Assembly: GCA_037952775.1 (NCBI GenBank)
Contig: JBANAY010000003.1
Coordinates: forward strand, 7,068,001 to 7,132,000
Direction of reading: 5' to 3'
Length of the DNA stretch: 64,000 nucleotides
Source: Clonostachys chloroleuca
Taxonomy: Eukaryota; Ascomycota; Sordariomycetes; Hypocreales; Bionectriaceae
Shown here: positions 23,053 through 34,121 of the stretch, in pieces
How the letters are laid out: each line of letters starts with the position of its first letter
Numbering within the stretch: the stretch's first letter is position 1
Notes under the pieces: generated by a model
The model's input: only the letters and a program-made list of their open reading frames with translations
Database searches by the model: none
What the model was told of the DNA's origin: nothing
Position numbers and translations under genes: made by a program

Positions 23053-23355
23053 ATGGCAGAAACAGAACCAACCCTCCGCCGCGATGCTTATGTCACAAAT
23101 GGCTACCAGGCTCCAAATCGTTGCGAGATGTGCAACGTCTCATTGCCCGATGAAGTCTCCAGGAACAAACACATGCAGGAAACTGGGCATCGCTCCTGTC
23201 CTCTTTGCAACAAATATGTCCCTGTAGGCGACTACTACAACCACGCGTTCGACAAGCACCCGCATGAACGTTGGAACGAGCATCAAGTAGCTTGGACAGA
23301 TAAGAAGGACAGGGACGACGCACAGTCTTGGGTCGTAAATGGAGCAAAGATCTAG
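23053..23355 (+). CDS. small double C2H2 zinc-finger protein
   Basis: Single exon, 100 aa, starting MAETEPTLRRD. Two finger-like units follow each other: C-x2-C-x12-H-x5-H in CEMCNVSLPDEVSRNKHMQE plus TGH, and C-x2-C-x12-H-x5-H in CPLCNKYVPVGDYYNHAFDK plus H. The second half is polar (ERWNEHQVAWTDKKDRDDAQ). The order and spacing make chance unlikely. I chose the ATG at 23053 over the longer open frame upstream because the N terminus then has the usual length. It may bind nucleic acid or protein. I do not recognise a named family. Confidence 0.55.
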   Translation: MAETEPTLRRDAYVTNGYQAPNRCEMCNVSLPDEVSRNKHMQETGHRSCPLCNKYVPVGDYYNHAFDKHPHERWNEHQVAWTDKKDRDDAQSWVVNGAKI

Positions 23356-24427
23356 GAATAGATTCAAACATAACCCTCGACAGTAGCGGTTGACTCAATC
23401 AATGATAAAGGCAAGCTGATCTTTGTGTCAGTTACGGGAAGAGGGGACTCTAATAACCAAGGCATCTCATAGTTTGAGGGAAAATCTTACGATGAGCAGG
23501 CCTATCAAACTCGTTCTAACTAGAGGGCACACCATACTACCTAGCCGCTGGGCGAATTGCCGATCATTTATCAGACCGATTTAATTCAACTCAATCAAAT
23601 GATTGCACTTGTCTTATATTATATAGTTCACTTGGGAAGCTTTTAGGAAAAGTCCTTAGGGGTCAGCGATGTTCTTGGATGATGTGGCAGCGATAGGGCT
23701 GGTTGGATAGGACTGCAGAACTAATTTATTCATCAGATCTGGTCATCTAAGTCTTAATGCTCTCTCTCAAACCATCTTAGCTCTAAGGCTTAAAGTGGTT
23801 AGACTAAATGAATTTAGGAAAGTAGATGCACTCTCCTACTTGTTTTGCAGGCCATTATCGCAAGGATGGTAATGATGAGTTGGTAGGTAATGTTGCGCCT
23901 CGAGCTTTGCCAATCGTACAATATGTTTTCGTGGCGTTGTAACCTCTATGGTGTATTCCTTTGGTCAAAAGTTCTATTTTTAAAACTCAATAACGAGAAA
24001 TAGATATCTGCTGGCACGTTTCTATAATGAGAGTTGACGACTTGCGAAGCCGGAGTCCGGCACAAGTCCACGGAGCTCTATACTACTACTCTCCACGAAT
24101 TCGATGCGGAGAGATAGATGACGCCTTACAGCAGCTGACCCTTAATGCATACATTCTGACCAATGGCCGCGTATCGATTTGCTACACCTCATTGTCGAAG
24201 GGTATGGCGACATCCAAGTAGCAACCTTGACCCCATTCGGATCGTCATCATCTTCGCGCCGATTGGTACGATAACGTGGAGCGACCTCGCAAGACTATTT
24301 ATGATGCCAGAATATTGCCTATCACGAAAGTTTCCGCACGCATACTATCTATTTTAGCCGTTGGATTTGTCATCTATGGGCTGTCATGGCAATGAGAGAT
24401 GGGCCAACGGCATGATGTCGTCTCGTG
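23356..24427. other. intergenic, nothing seen
   Basis: About 1.1 kb, AT-rich in the first part, with no supported frame. Confidence 0.45.
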
Positions 24428-24441
24428 CGGGGAAAGCCCCG
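24428..24441. promoter_or_regulatory. CGG-N8-CCG palindrome upstream of the TauD-like gene
   Basis: CGGGGAAAGCCCCG is a near-perfect inverted repeat with CGG and CCG ends spaced by eight bases, the kind of site bound by dimeric Zn2Cys6 factors. It lies 11 bp upstream of the TATA-like box and about 100 bp before the start codon. The binding protein is unknown. Confidence 0.3.
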
Positions 24442-24451
24442 AATGCCACTA

Positions 24452-24459
24452 TATATAAT
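24452..24459 (+). promoter_or_regulatory. TATA-like box of the TauD-like gene
   Basis: TATATAAT sits 84 bp upstream of the ATG, a usual distance for filamentous fungal promoters. Confidence 0.4.
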
Positions 24460-24542
24460 AATCCAATCCCCTTCTCAAGTATCGAACATATTTTGGGAAT
24501 TCATCGATGGACTAGACCCAGAAGATCTTCTTAAAATACACA

Positions 24543-25836
24543 ATGGCCCCAGCACCTATTGACGACAGCATCAAGGATGTGGCTGTCCCTAAGAAGGACA
24601 CCCTCAACATCCCCGAGCCTGCACGAAAGAGGCTCGAAAAGGCAGGCGTAGACTTGTCCCAGGGATATCCTTACCGTCCTTCGCGCCCTATCTATCTCCA
24701 AGATGCTTTCAAGATTCGTGACATCCCACGAGACCATGTTGATGCTGGTGCTCGCGCCGATAAGTCGAAGAAGAGTCTGCTGGAGGCCGCCACCAAAGTA
24801 ACCGATCTCACAGCCTATATTGGTACAGAGATTGAAGGTCTCCAGCTTAAAGACTTGACCAACCAGCAGCGGGATGAACTAGCTCTGCTCATTGCTGAGA
24901 GGAGCGTTGTATTTTTCAGAGATCAAGACCTCACACCGCAGCAGCAGAAGGAGCTTGGTGATTGGTATGGAGAAGTCGAAGTACACGTACGTACCAGACA
25001 GCTAAACCTCTTCTCTTTTCATTTGCACACGCACTAACTAAAACATCTATATAGCCTCAGGTCCCCCAAGTTCCAGGTGTGCTCGGTGCTACGGTGATTT
25101 GGCCAGATCTCCAGGCCACCGAGAGAGCAGCCAACTTCCGCAATCCAGGAGGTGCATCAAGGTGGCACACTGACCTGGTTCATGAGCGTCAACCTGCAGG
25201 CATCACCCACCTCCATAATGACACCATTCCCTCTGTTGGCGGAGACACTCTCTGGGCCAGTGGCTACGCCGCTTATGAGAAGCTCTCTCCGGAATTCCGC
25301 AAGATCATTGATGGCAAGCAAGCCGTATACCGCTCTGCTCACACATACTTGGACCGTGAGAACCCAGAAGCAGGACCAAAGCACATTGAGAGAATCCATC
25401 CCATTGTCCGAGTTCATCCAGCCACAGGATGGAAGGCACTCTGGGTCAACAGAGCCATGACGGACAGAATTGTAGGACTTGACAGGGCAGAGAGTGATGT
25501 CATTTTGAATTACCTGTACGATGTGTATGAGCAGAATGTCGACATCCAAGTACGCTGGCGATGGACACCACGAACCTCGGTCCTGTGGGACAATCGGTAT
25601 GGACTTCTCCCCCTTAATCTTCTGTATGGCCAAAATCGCTAATATCAATTTTTCGCAGTATCACAATTCACAATGCTAGCTGGGACTATAGCGGATCTGA
25701 GCCACGACACGGAACTAGGGTCACCTCTTTGGCTGAGAAGCCATACTTTGACCCGTCCGCACCAACTCGTCGGGAAGCCCTTGGGCTTCTTGGCCAAAGC
25801 GAGATTGATGAGCTCAAGGCAGCGAGAGAGGGATAA
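24543..25836 (+). CDS. TauD/TfdA-family 2-oxoglutarate-dependent dioxygenase
   Basis: Three exons (24543-24986, 25055-25596, 25659-25836), 387 aa, all in phase. The fold signature is complete: VVFFRDQDLTPQQQKELGDW, the iron-binding H-x-D in RWHTDLVHE (about residue 185), and GGDTLWASGYAAYEKLS. The last join restores WDNRITIHNASWDY, the family's distal-His block, followed by R-x-T. Such enzymes use Fe(II), 2-oxoglutarate and O2 to hydroxylate sulfonates (taurine), sulfate esters or related compounds, releasing sulfite or similar products. Fungal members help in sulfur supply, and the exact substrate is not readable here. A TATA-like box and a CGG palindrome lie just upstream. Confidence 0.88.
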
Positions 25837-26980
25837 GAGCCATATTTAGTGTTACCTGAGAATAAGAGCACCTCGCAAATTTGTTCATATAGGGACGAGG
25901 AAAATCTGGAGTCTATGGCGAGGCTGCCATGAAATAAGTGAGGCTTTCTTTGAGCTGTGTAAGCCACCTCAAGTTTCGTGTGCTATGGGGACTTGATCAG
26001 TCGGGAACTTGAAGCGTAGCTATATTAAAGATCATTTTGGCCCACTCAAGACTGTCACTTTGAGTAAAGATCACTCCGGACAATGATAGACATATCTAGG
26101 TATTGCTTGAACAAGGCGATGGAGACGAGTTGAGCCCACAACGGCTTGCCATTGGGTGTCCGGAACCTTGGGACAGCCGATACCTCCTTACATCTCATGA
26201 TCCTGACATCGCGCGTGTTGAGTTACACCTTGACATGAAGAGGTATTATGTGAGCCTATCAGAGTTCGCTGTTGAAGATTCTTCAAGTTGAAGGAGTCTG
26301 AGTGAATCATCTTATATCTTGACGTTTCGCTCCTTTTGCAACTCCTACAACCGCTCCTGGCGTAAGATGTACCTACGCCAAAGGCTAAGAAGTTGGCTAT
26401 CTAACTTACGATGGCCTTGAGGCGTTCTGAGTGGTTTTTAATTTGATAATTCGGTACCTATATAAGCCCGAATCTATGACACAGTCTTCAAACACTAAAA
26501 ACTCAGAAAGAGGATCCCTTTTATCAGTTTCACGAGAATGCAGCATAATGGTCCATTTGAATATCAGCCTCAAGTGTAGTTGTAATCGGTGATATAGTCA
26601 TCAAGAGAACTTATGTGAACTTAAACGGCGCCTCGTAAATGGACGTTAGTAAGGGTGCAAGGCGATGGCACCAACCGGCATCTAGGCTTCCCAGAGACCT
26701 GACAGAGCTTGAGGTTAAACTTTCTAGACCTGGTGACTCGGCTTTTTGGTGCAGGCGAATATGTGCGACAAGTTGTAAACACCCAGGCTAGTTAATCACC
26801 GTCCCTCTTTCAGACAAACCCATCAACTAGCTAAGATTGGAGCGTCAGAGTTTATAATAAAGGGTAGCACCGATCTGCAACCGCAACCCTTCTCCACTTC
26901 ACGGACGCCATCACGCTCCCCGCAATTGTATTTTCGTAATGATCAAAACCATATGATTTTAGACCCAGATTTATTATGCG
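25837..26980. other. intergenic, nothing seen
   Basis: About 1.1 kb without a supported frame or RNA gene. Confidence 0.45.
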
Positions 26981-27425
26981 GTGGCCCTTTTAGCATCTTC
27001 AGTGTGCAGTAACCCTATCGATCCCTCTACCATGACCCAAGCAGCACCCCCGACGAAGCCAAGTACAGGAATAGCCACCAGTACAAACCCACCCAACCCG
27101 ACACCACCTTTTCAGAACCTTGCCTGGATTGCGGGGCCAATTGTAGGTGGTTTACTCGGTATTGTCATAGCTGGTGGCTGAATGTGGTGGTTTGGACGTG
27201 GAAGGCATTCAACGACAGTTCACCAGGTCTCCGGATGCGACAACAGGCGAGTCCCGGCCGTTTCAGAGCTAGACAGCAAGCCTAGAAGAGCGGTTCCCTA
27301 AGAAACTAAGCCCTCCCACGCGGTCGGCGGCCAGGCTGGACCTAGCGAGCTTCCTGATGAACAAAATTAAAGAATACCAGAGTTGGATGGCGGCCAACGC
27401 GGGTAGAACTACCGACTGACGGATT
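26981..27425 (+). pseudogene. decayed single-pass membrane protein gene
   Basis: One frame runs through a Ser/Thr/Pro-rich ectodomain (STMTQAAPPTKPSTG), a membrane segment (LAWIAGPIVGGLLGIVIAGG), a short W-W-F-G-R juxtamembrane part and a cytosolic tail with repeated E-L-D or E-L motifs (VSELDSKPRRAVP, PSELPDEQN, IPELDGG). This layout is common in fungal wall-stress-sensor-like or unknown single-pass proteins. The frame is cut by TGA right after the membrane segment and later by TAA, TAA and TAG, all without frame change. That is decay by point mutation. No clear start with signal peptide was found. Confidence 0.5.
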
Positions 27426-28852
27426 CCATCGGCATGAGAGTAGCTACCATTTCTAAAATTGAGCTGTTGTATCAAGTCGCCCAATGTTCCGTTCCTTTCC
27501 TATGGAATCAGGCTAAAACTCTTGTTCTCGTCCAATCTCCGTCTGCAAACATACACCAAGCACCACTATTACATCTCCTCAATGGGTGCAACGAGTTGTC
27601 CACCTTCGCCACCAGAAATTGCTATCTAAGTCTAAAACTTTTTCAGCATGTTTGTAACTTCCAGTCAAAACTGATGATATCAAATCTGCGGACATTTCGA
27701 TGGATAAATACATTTACAGCTTCAAAATTATTAGTTTCGACATGTCATTAGGCCTGAACAGGGTCAACTACTCACGATCCTCCCGGTCCTGTACAATTTC
27801 CCCCGTTGGCCATGATGAATGATCCATCGAGACAAGATTTTTTCATATTCTGCAAAAAAGTCAGAATATTATTTGAGGATCTGATATGCCAAAGAAACAA
27901 GACTTTTTTGCACTGTGAATTTATTTGTTAGAGCCATCCATGAATAATCGGTTATGCGGGAGACCAACATATTCAGCGCACACAGTAACGTTTGAGCGAC
28001 ACTCTAGCGCGTTAACGCTTCGTACGATGTCCGAGGCGTCCGAAATCGAAGCCCTCTGAGCTAGTCCAGCTCTCAGTATAGCGAACGAAACGATACCGCT
28101 TATCAGTCTCATTTTGCGGGCTTGTGCTGCATACGATGTTTTTAGGTGCTTGATGAATGGACGTTGGCATAAAGAAGCCATGACTATATGGCTGAAGGAC
28201 ACTCTGTCAAGTTCAAGTTTGCACAGCCAACTTCTGGAATGTTGTCAACGAATGTGGCGTTTCATTCTTATCGATTTAATTTTGCTCCTTCTTGGTCCTT
28301 GCCGAGAAGTAAGACATTTACTTACTTTCAAGCCGATCCACCTCCAACATTTCCAAAAACAACTTTATATGATGCATGTGCATTGTCCAAACTCGATCAA
28401 AAGCGACACTTTTCATTGATAAGGAACAATAGTAGAGTGATGAGTGGCGGTATCAGCCAAATGCAACTCAAGCGTGAGACCCGGAAATGACTGGGCTCAA
28501 CATGACCGCAGCACTCTTCAAGGTAAAGGAATATTTCAGGATTGAACAAGATACAAATTTTGAGTGTTATGTGAGACCAAAAGATATGATATATGTCATT
28601 ACGATAGTTATTTTATCCATCACTGAATAAATATCACGGAGAAACCAGCTCCGTGCTGAAATCAACGCTTATGAACCCAGCAAGCGATTAAAACATGGTA
28701 AACCAAACTTCAAAACTAAACCGAATATGACCCATCCATGCTGTTTTTAGCAATCCTTTTTTTTTCCATCAGATGCAGAAACGCCTCGTAAATCCATCCA
28801 TGATTCTCCATACCACCAAACACTGCGAAAAAAACAAGGGCAGTCTCACCCT
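27426..28852. other. AT-rich intergenic, nothing seen
   Basis: About 1.4 kb with no supported frame. The 3' UTR of the Ras/ankyrin gene lies at the right end. Confidence 0.45.
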
Positions 28853-30478
28853 TCAACAAATATGAAGGGGCGAACTCCTTGCGGTGTACAAGTCATTAGA
28901 ATAATCAGATACTTTGCTAGCGACCCAATCGTGGTTTGCGAAGTCAATTTCGAACGAATCTGATTCCTGGGAGTATCGAATCGCCGCATCTTTTTCCGGT
29001 ATATGTTCACGACTGATTGAATCCCCCTCTACCATGTCTTCGACCTCTTCAATCTTGGTAAGTTGCATATCCAAGGACCCAGTTGGAGTCGTAACACCGG
29101 AGACATCTCGGGATAATTCTTCTTGAGACTGTCCCTCGCCAATGCTAGAGCTTGTAGTGGCGTCATCATCCGGCTCGTGCAAGAATTGGACGATGCTGGC
29201 ATCGAAAGTACGGGACAAACGCTGCATCATGTTACCGAATGGAGACGCTTGAACCTCGACTTCGGCTCCCATGAAAAGCAAGAGACGCACAATATCCACG
29301 TGGCCCCGTGATGCCGCAGCGCTCAGAGCTGTTCCATATCGCGGACTCGTCTGATCGATGTCTCCGCCGTTTTGTAAAAGCACATTCACGCATTCGTAGT
29401 GCCCGTTCACGGCAGCCAGCTGCAGCGGAGGGATTCCATCAAGGTCGGGAAGATTGATTCCTGCTTCTCGTTGGATGATGACTTCCAGGACTTGGAGATG
29501 ACCAGCGGCGGCAGCAATATGCACCACACTTCCTTTCTCGCCCATAGCGCGGCCATCCAACTGCGCTCCTGCTTGGGCATATGATCTAAATTTGTGAGGA
29601 TCGTTCGCCTTAGCGGCCGCAACCAGACCCTCTTGCAACTCATTCTTACCGTAGTCGGTCTTGGGATCCCACCCGGGAACGTACGCCTGTCGAGATGAGC
29701 TTATGGATCTGCGCCATGTCGTGAGCCTGCTCAAGCGGGATCGCGAGCTTCGAAGTGATGCCTTTTTATGGCTTGTCGGGGGGTTATTGACGAGGTAGAT
29801 GCAATTGGCGAGACATCCGCTTTTTGGCGTTCAGGGAAGCTGTCTTTTTGTTGCCGGGACGTTTGGATGGCCTGATGGAATAACTTTTTGACGCTGGACG
29901 GGTCCCTCGCCGTTAGCTCACAGAACCCAATTCCAAGCTCTCGAGCCATTTTCCTTCCTTCACCTATTGATACCTCTCGCCAGCCCTCCAGATCATTCTT
30001 ATTCCCAACAAGCATAACTGGCACCTGGGATTGATTCGGACTGGCGGGGCGACTGCTCCAGAAGAGCCAGTGGATCCAGCCATAACATTCCACGGCAGCC
30101 TCAAACGAGGTTCTGGAGGTGACGCTGTATACAATCAGAAAGGTGTCGGTGTATTTGAGGTTGTCGAGGATCTCGTGTCGGCCATTTTCGTTTAAGTAGC
30201 GGATCGATTCCACCTCCACCAAACCCGTTTGGCCTCCCGTCGTCACAATCTTGCGGCACGGTACATGCCGAAACTCTTTCTTGATATGACCGAACACGCC
30301 ATCCGAGTACTAATTAATGATGTTAGTGTTCCGCTGTCCAGGTCTGAATTTGTCAAAGACATAGGAATGAAACAACCTGGTGCCGAAGCGAGTTCTTGCC
30401 CACACCGCGGGCGCCCAACAAGACAATCCTGTCTTGGGGAGTGGACGGCCTCATCGCGTCCATGTCGCAAAAAGACAT
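28853..30478 (-). CDS. Ras-like GTPase domain fused to ankyrin repeats
   Basis: Exon 1 (30478-30377) starts MSFCDMDAM and carries the P-loop GARGVGKN. A 67 nt intron leads to exon 2 with FLIVYSVTSRTSFE and VMLVGNKNDL, the G4 NKxD box. The ankyrin part has no ATG at its head and lies in another frame. A 65 nt intron at 29727-29791 (gtcaat...gagcag) joins the frames and gives 497 aa, but its donor is weak. Three ankyrin units follow: GSVVHIAAAAGHLQVLEVII, PPLQLAAVNGHYECVNVLL and TALSAAASRGHVDIVRLLL, then an acidic tail. The GTPase is unusual: GKN replaces GK(S/T), and NENG stands where DxxGQ is expected, so GTP hydrolysis is doubtful. It may be a signalling adaptor. Alternatively there are two genes or a frameshift. 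Confidence 0.75.
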
Positions 30479-32954
30479 TATCGTATAATCCGTCGTAGGT
30501 GCCAGCAATCTCAATTTTGGGCGAAGTTCTCCAAGCAATAATAATCTCTATTCATCACAACACCAAGTGAGGTCGTCAAGAGGAGCTAAGGGAGGAGGTC
30601 AATGTGGAGGGGAGCGGAGGCGATGGCCGCAAGAAATACGTTTCAGTGATAGAGGGTTTCAGGTAGCATCAAAGCTTTTCGATTACGCTACCACGTCGTA
30701 TTCCCTTCCCGTCAATGTGGGAATTCAGCTTTTCGGTCTGGGCCAAGCCTCAAGTACCGGCCGGCAACAATGATGCATTGCCTCAAGCTCTAGAAGGTTA
30801 GCATCATCACGGATCGACTGTTAGCACCAGCTAAGAGCCGACAATCTCGACCAGGATCAAAGAACAGCGTCGACGCTAGTTCAGCAGTGGCGGCCTTATT
30901 CGGCCCCTCCGGACAAAGAACACACAGAAAACAGAGGTGATTCACATCATGATATTACCCGATCCCGATCTTCAGCCGTGACAAGGATAGAACTCTTGGC
31001 GATATTCAGCAAGGGGGTGGCAGATCCCACCCCTGGTCCTTGTCTCACCCACCTTTGTTGGCTTCAAGCGAAGTAGGTAGGGGTAGGGAGTCGGAGGTGC
31101 TCCAAGCAACTGAGTTGATTTTGTAAGACCGTCTCAGTATTCCCCTCCAATAACACACGCCCACAAAGCTACCTCGACTACGTGGCTCGGTCAGACGTGG
31201 CCCATCAAAAAAGCGACCGGACTCAGCTGGCCCATTTAGGCGTCAACTTTACGCCGTCGCGCCAGATTTTCTTTTTTTCTCGTCGCCCAAAGCAGAGAGA
31301 AATGACGCTACGGGTTAGCATGATCAGTGCGGCCTGATCCTCGTCTGGAGGGGCCAGCCTGAATGCTGCCCGTTTCAGATTCCGCTCACTCCTCGTGTTC
31401 TCATCATACCCACTTGCACTACTGTACGTCGGTCTCAGCTGTCTGCATCTGCATCCCAAATGAACGTCGAATGTCTTGGCTTGTTCTTTTTGTTCGCATC
31501 TAGCGCCAAAGTCGGTCAGGCTTGATAGGGAAATGAACGCCAGTTCGCCGTAAGAAACGATATCCCTTGCATAAAGTTGGTCGTGCGCACAATCGTTCTT
31601 TATTTCGTAATACGAGGGCTTTCATGAATGCCGGACTATGATCAACCAGTGCGTGTTTTTTCAGAGGCCAATCAATGACAAATATGGTTTCCATTTTCAG
31701 ACCAGCTGAGATGAATTCAGCCCGGACACCGACTTCAGCTACGGGAAGTGGATAGAAGTCTTTTCTCCACTCACTGGCACGGTGGTGGTGTTGTCAGGCC
31801 AGGTTATTGGGTTTCCAGCAGGTAGACACCCACTTGACAGCATCGGAAGAACAGGTACGGTGGCGAACGTTGGGTTGAACGGTCGAGAGGAACCCAACGT
31901 GACGGGCTTGACGGTGCCAAATCTAATTCCCCGAGCTGAGCTAGTTGCATTGACGAGGTACGACTTGAGGCACTTCTGTATCCATATTTAGCATCCTGTA
32001 TATTACGACTTTGCGCTCTTTATCTTTTTATGCCGTCACCGTATTCGAGCTCGGACAATGCTGGGTGGTTGCATTCGCTTGGTGAAACCATTCATAGACC
32101 ATGTCGATTTCTCCTAGGCAATATCGCGGGTTCTTCCAGATTCGTTTGTCCCACTTACTCGCAAAGTGGCCCATGAACGGAACTCGCAATGCTAAGAAAG
32201 AACAGACTGCGATGACTTTGCCATACAGAAAGACAGATGGCTAATAGCTGTTACCACCGAGACTGCATTAGCAAGGTGAACTCGCTAGCTTTTCTTTTGC
32301 TTCTAAGGCTAAGAAAAACTCCACACCTATTGTCAAGGAGGGTCGACAAAGGCCTAATAAATCAACTGGAATCTCTTCCAAATGATGTTGATTTTTGTAG
32401 CCTGAAAAATCTTCCTTTTTGAGCCATAACTAATAATAGGTCCGATGTTGCATGCTGTACACTCAAGTGGTGGTTCTGTTGGTGGTTCTAGATTGCGCTA
32501 CCCTACACCACGGCACTCTCACTCCTGGAAAAACGCAAACGCCGGATTCTGTGATATGTGTATACAATTAGACAGAAAGATCCGTTGCTCGAAGATGATT
32601 AGATGGCCTGGATATAAATTTTGAAACAGTTGATTGTGGCTCAAAAGCACACTCGTCCAGACAGGTCATGGTGTATGTGGTAGTTTCAACATAAATCCGC
32701 TTTGTAGAAAATTGAATAACCGGACAGTGAGAGATATAAACAAATGAAAACATTTACTTCACATTTATTGCGATGAAACTTGCAAAAGAAAGCTAGCCAG
32801 CCCTACACCCTGCAAACCAACCAAGTTTTGGCAGACAAGTTGCCATCTTGATGCGGCCTCATGACTCTTAAGGAGTTGATATGTTAATAGTTCCAACTGG
32901 ATCGTGTTTCGAATTGGAGAATTATTCTAAATGGATGAATATACAAGCCTGATA
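30479..32954. other. intergenic, nothing recognised
   Basis: About 2.5 kb between the Ras/ankyrin start and the 3' end of the LysM gene. Several short frames on both strands have no motif I know. No RNA gene or long repeat was seen. Confidence 0.45.
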
Positions 32955-33835
32955 TCACGGTAACCCCTCTCCGAACTCCCATGGTAGCGCTTGTGGCAAA
33001 TAATCCATTGGATAATCAGGGTCACTGCATTGCCCTTCCTGACATATGCCTCTGCCGCAAAATTCTGGCCCCTTCCCGCATTTCCCCTCAAGATTGCAGC
33101 AGTCTCCCCATTTTCCGCATGTGCGGAATGTATGCCTGCCTTCGACTCGTCCGCATATACCGTCGGTTGACTCGACAGTACGGACTTGACAAGCCCCGGC
33201 GTCTTTGTAACAGAGGCTAGGCGTACAGTGACGTCTTGAGAGAAATGATCATTAGCCCACAATGTTGTGAAGTTTTAGGTTGCTTTAACTTACCCGCTAT
33301 TGCCACAAGTCCACGTCTCCCTGCTGCAACATTCTTGGCCCGTATAAAGACAGGTAGCATTATTGAAAAAGGGACCGCAGAACCCGTCATAGGCCCTGAG
33401 AGGCTCAATAACTATTAATCTAATTAGTAGCTGTGGACTTAGACAGGGAAATGGGCACATGCATCCGGTCACACAATACTCAGTGTTGGGCTTGATCCTG
33501 CTACAGTCTGCCTCAAGTATTGGATTCAACTCATAAAATTTGCCAATATCTATGCCATATCGGTCTGCTAGGACTTGGCAAGTCGAAGTATCTACCTCAT
33601 CGTATGTCCTACCCTCATATCGACAGTTGACGTCTCCTGCCTCAAGTGTTTTCCTCCGAGGAACGGCAGGCGTTGCTCTAGGAGGACCTGGGCGGGGGGA
33701 TCCGACGGGAGTAGGTTGTGAAGGATTGTCCCATGTGTGTGGCATACACCCGCCGGTGCCACTTTCACTAGCGATAGCAAATTTAGGGAGAAGGGCGAGA
33801 GAGAAAGTCGCAACCGCGATGGCACACAGTCCCAT
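32955..33835 (-). CDS. secreted LysM and chitin-binding type 1 domain protein
   Basis: Three exons (33835-33463, 33411-33294, 33234-32955), 256 aa. MGLCAIAVATFSLALLPKFA is a signal peptide. A LysM unit follows with DEVDTSTCQVLADRYGIDIG, FYELNP and PNTEYCVTG. The next exon gives IEPLRAYDGFCGP, NNATC and CCSRETWTCG, and the last gives STDGICG, CGKWGDCCNLEGKCG and EFCGRGICQ, a Cys-rich hevein-like chitin-binding module. The proteins bind chitin outside the cell; related fungal proteins shield hyphal walls or mask chitin from plants and animals, but the role here is not known. The first intron seems to use a GC donor (gcatgt): it restores YCVTGFIEP as in the family, while the nearest GT gives three extra residues. 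Confidence 0.85.
33412..33462 (-). other. probable GC-AG intron in the LysM gene
   Basis: The intron reads gcatgt at its 5' end, has a ctaattag-type branch area, and ends aatag. Apart from the second base, the donor fits a fungal consensus. The protein join is Gly-Phe-Ile-Glu-Pro. Confidence 0.5.
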
Positions 33836-34121
33836 TGTTAGGGTTCACTTCACGGGTCACAGTCCGCGAGAGCGATAACAAAATCCTGAGTACTAAGAGT
33901 GGTAAAATCTTTTGGAGTCGGAGATCGCATTATAAGAAATAAGATTGATCCAAATTTGCATGTTTCGACCCATTTGAATCCTTCGCCCCTCAATAGCCAA
34001 TAGCCCATGTTATTTCCAACCCAACCACCCTGATTTTCAAGCCTACATGTTGGTTCGCCAATTTACGATAACAATACTCCGGAAAGGCGGCACAAAAACG
34101 AAACCACGAAGACGTGGATGA

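Noticed and set aside
29731..29734. Overlapping stop/start of two separate genes (Ras and ankyrin)
   Set aside because: The ankyrin frame begins at TTG, not ATG, and a phase-compatible intron joins both, so a single fusion gene is simpler.
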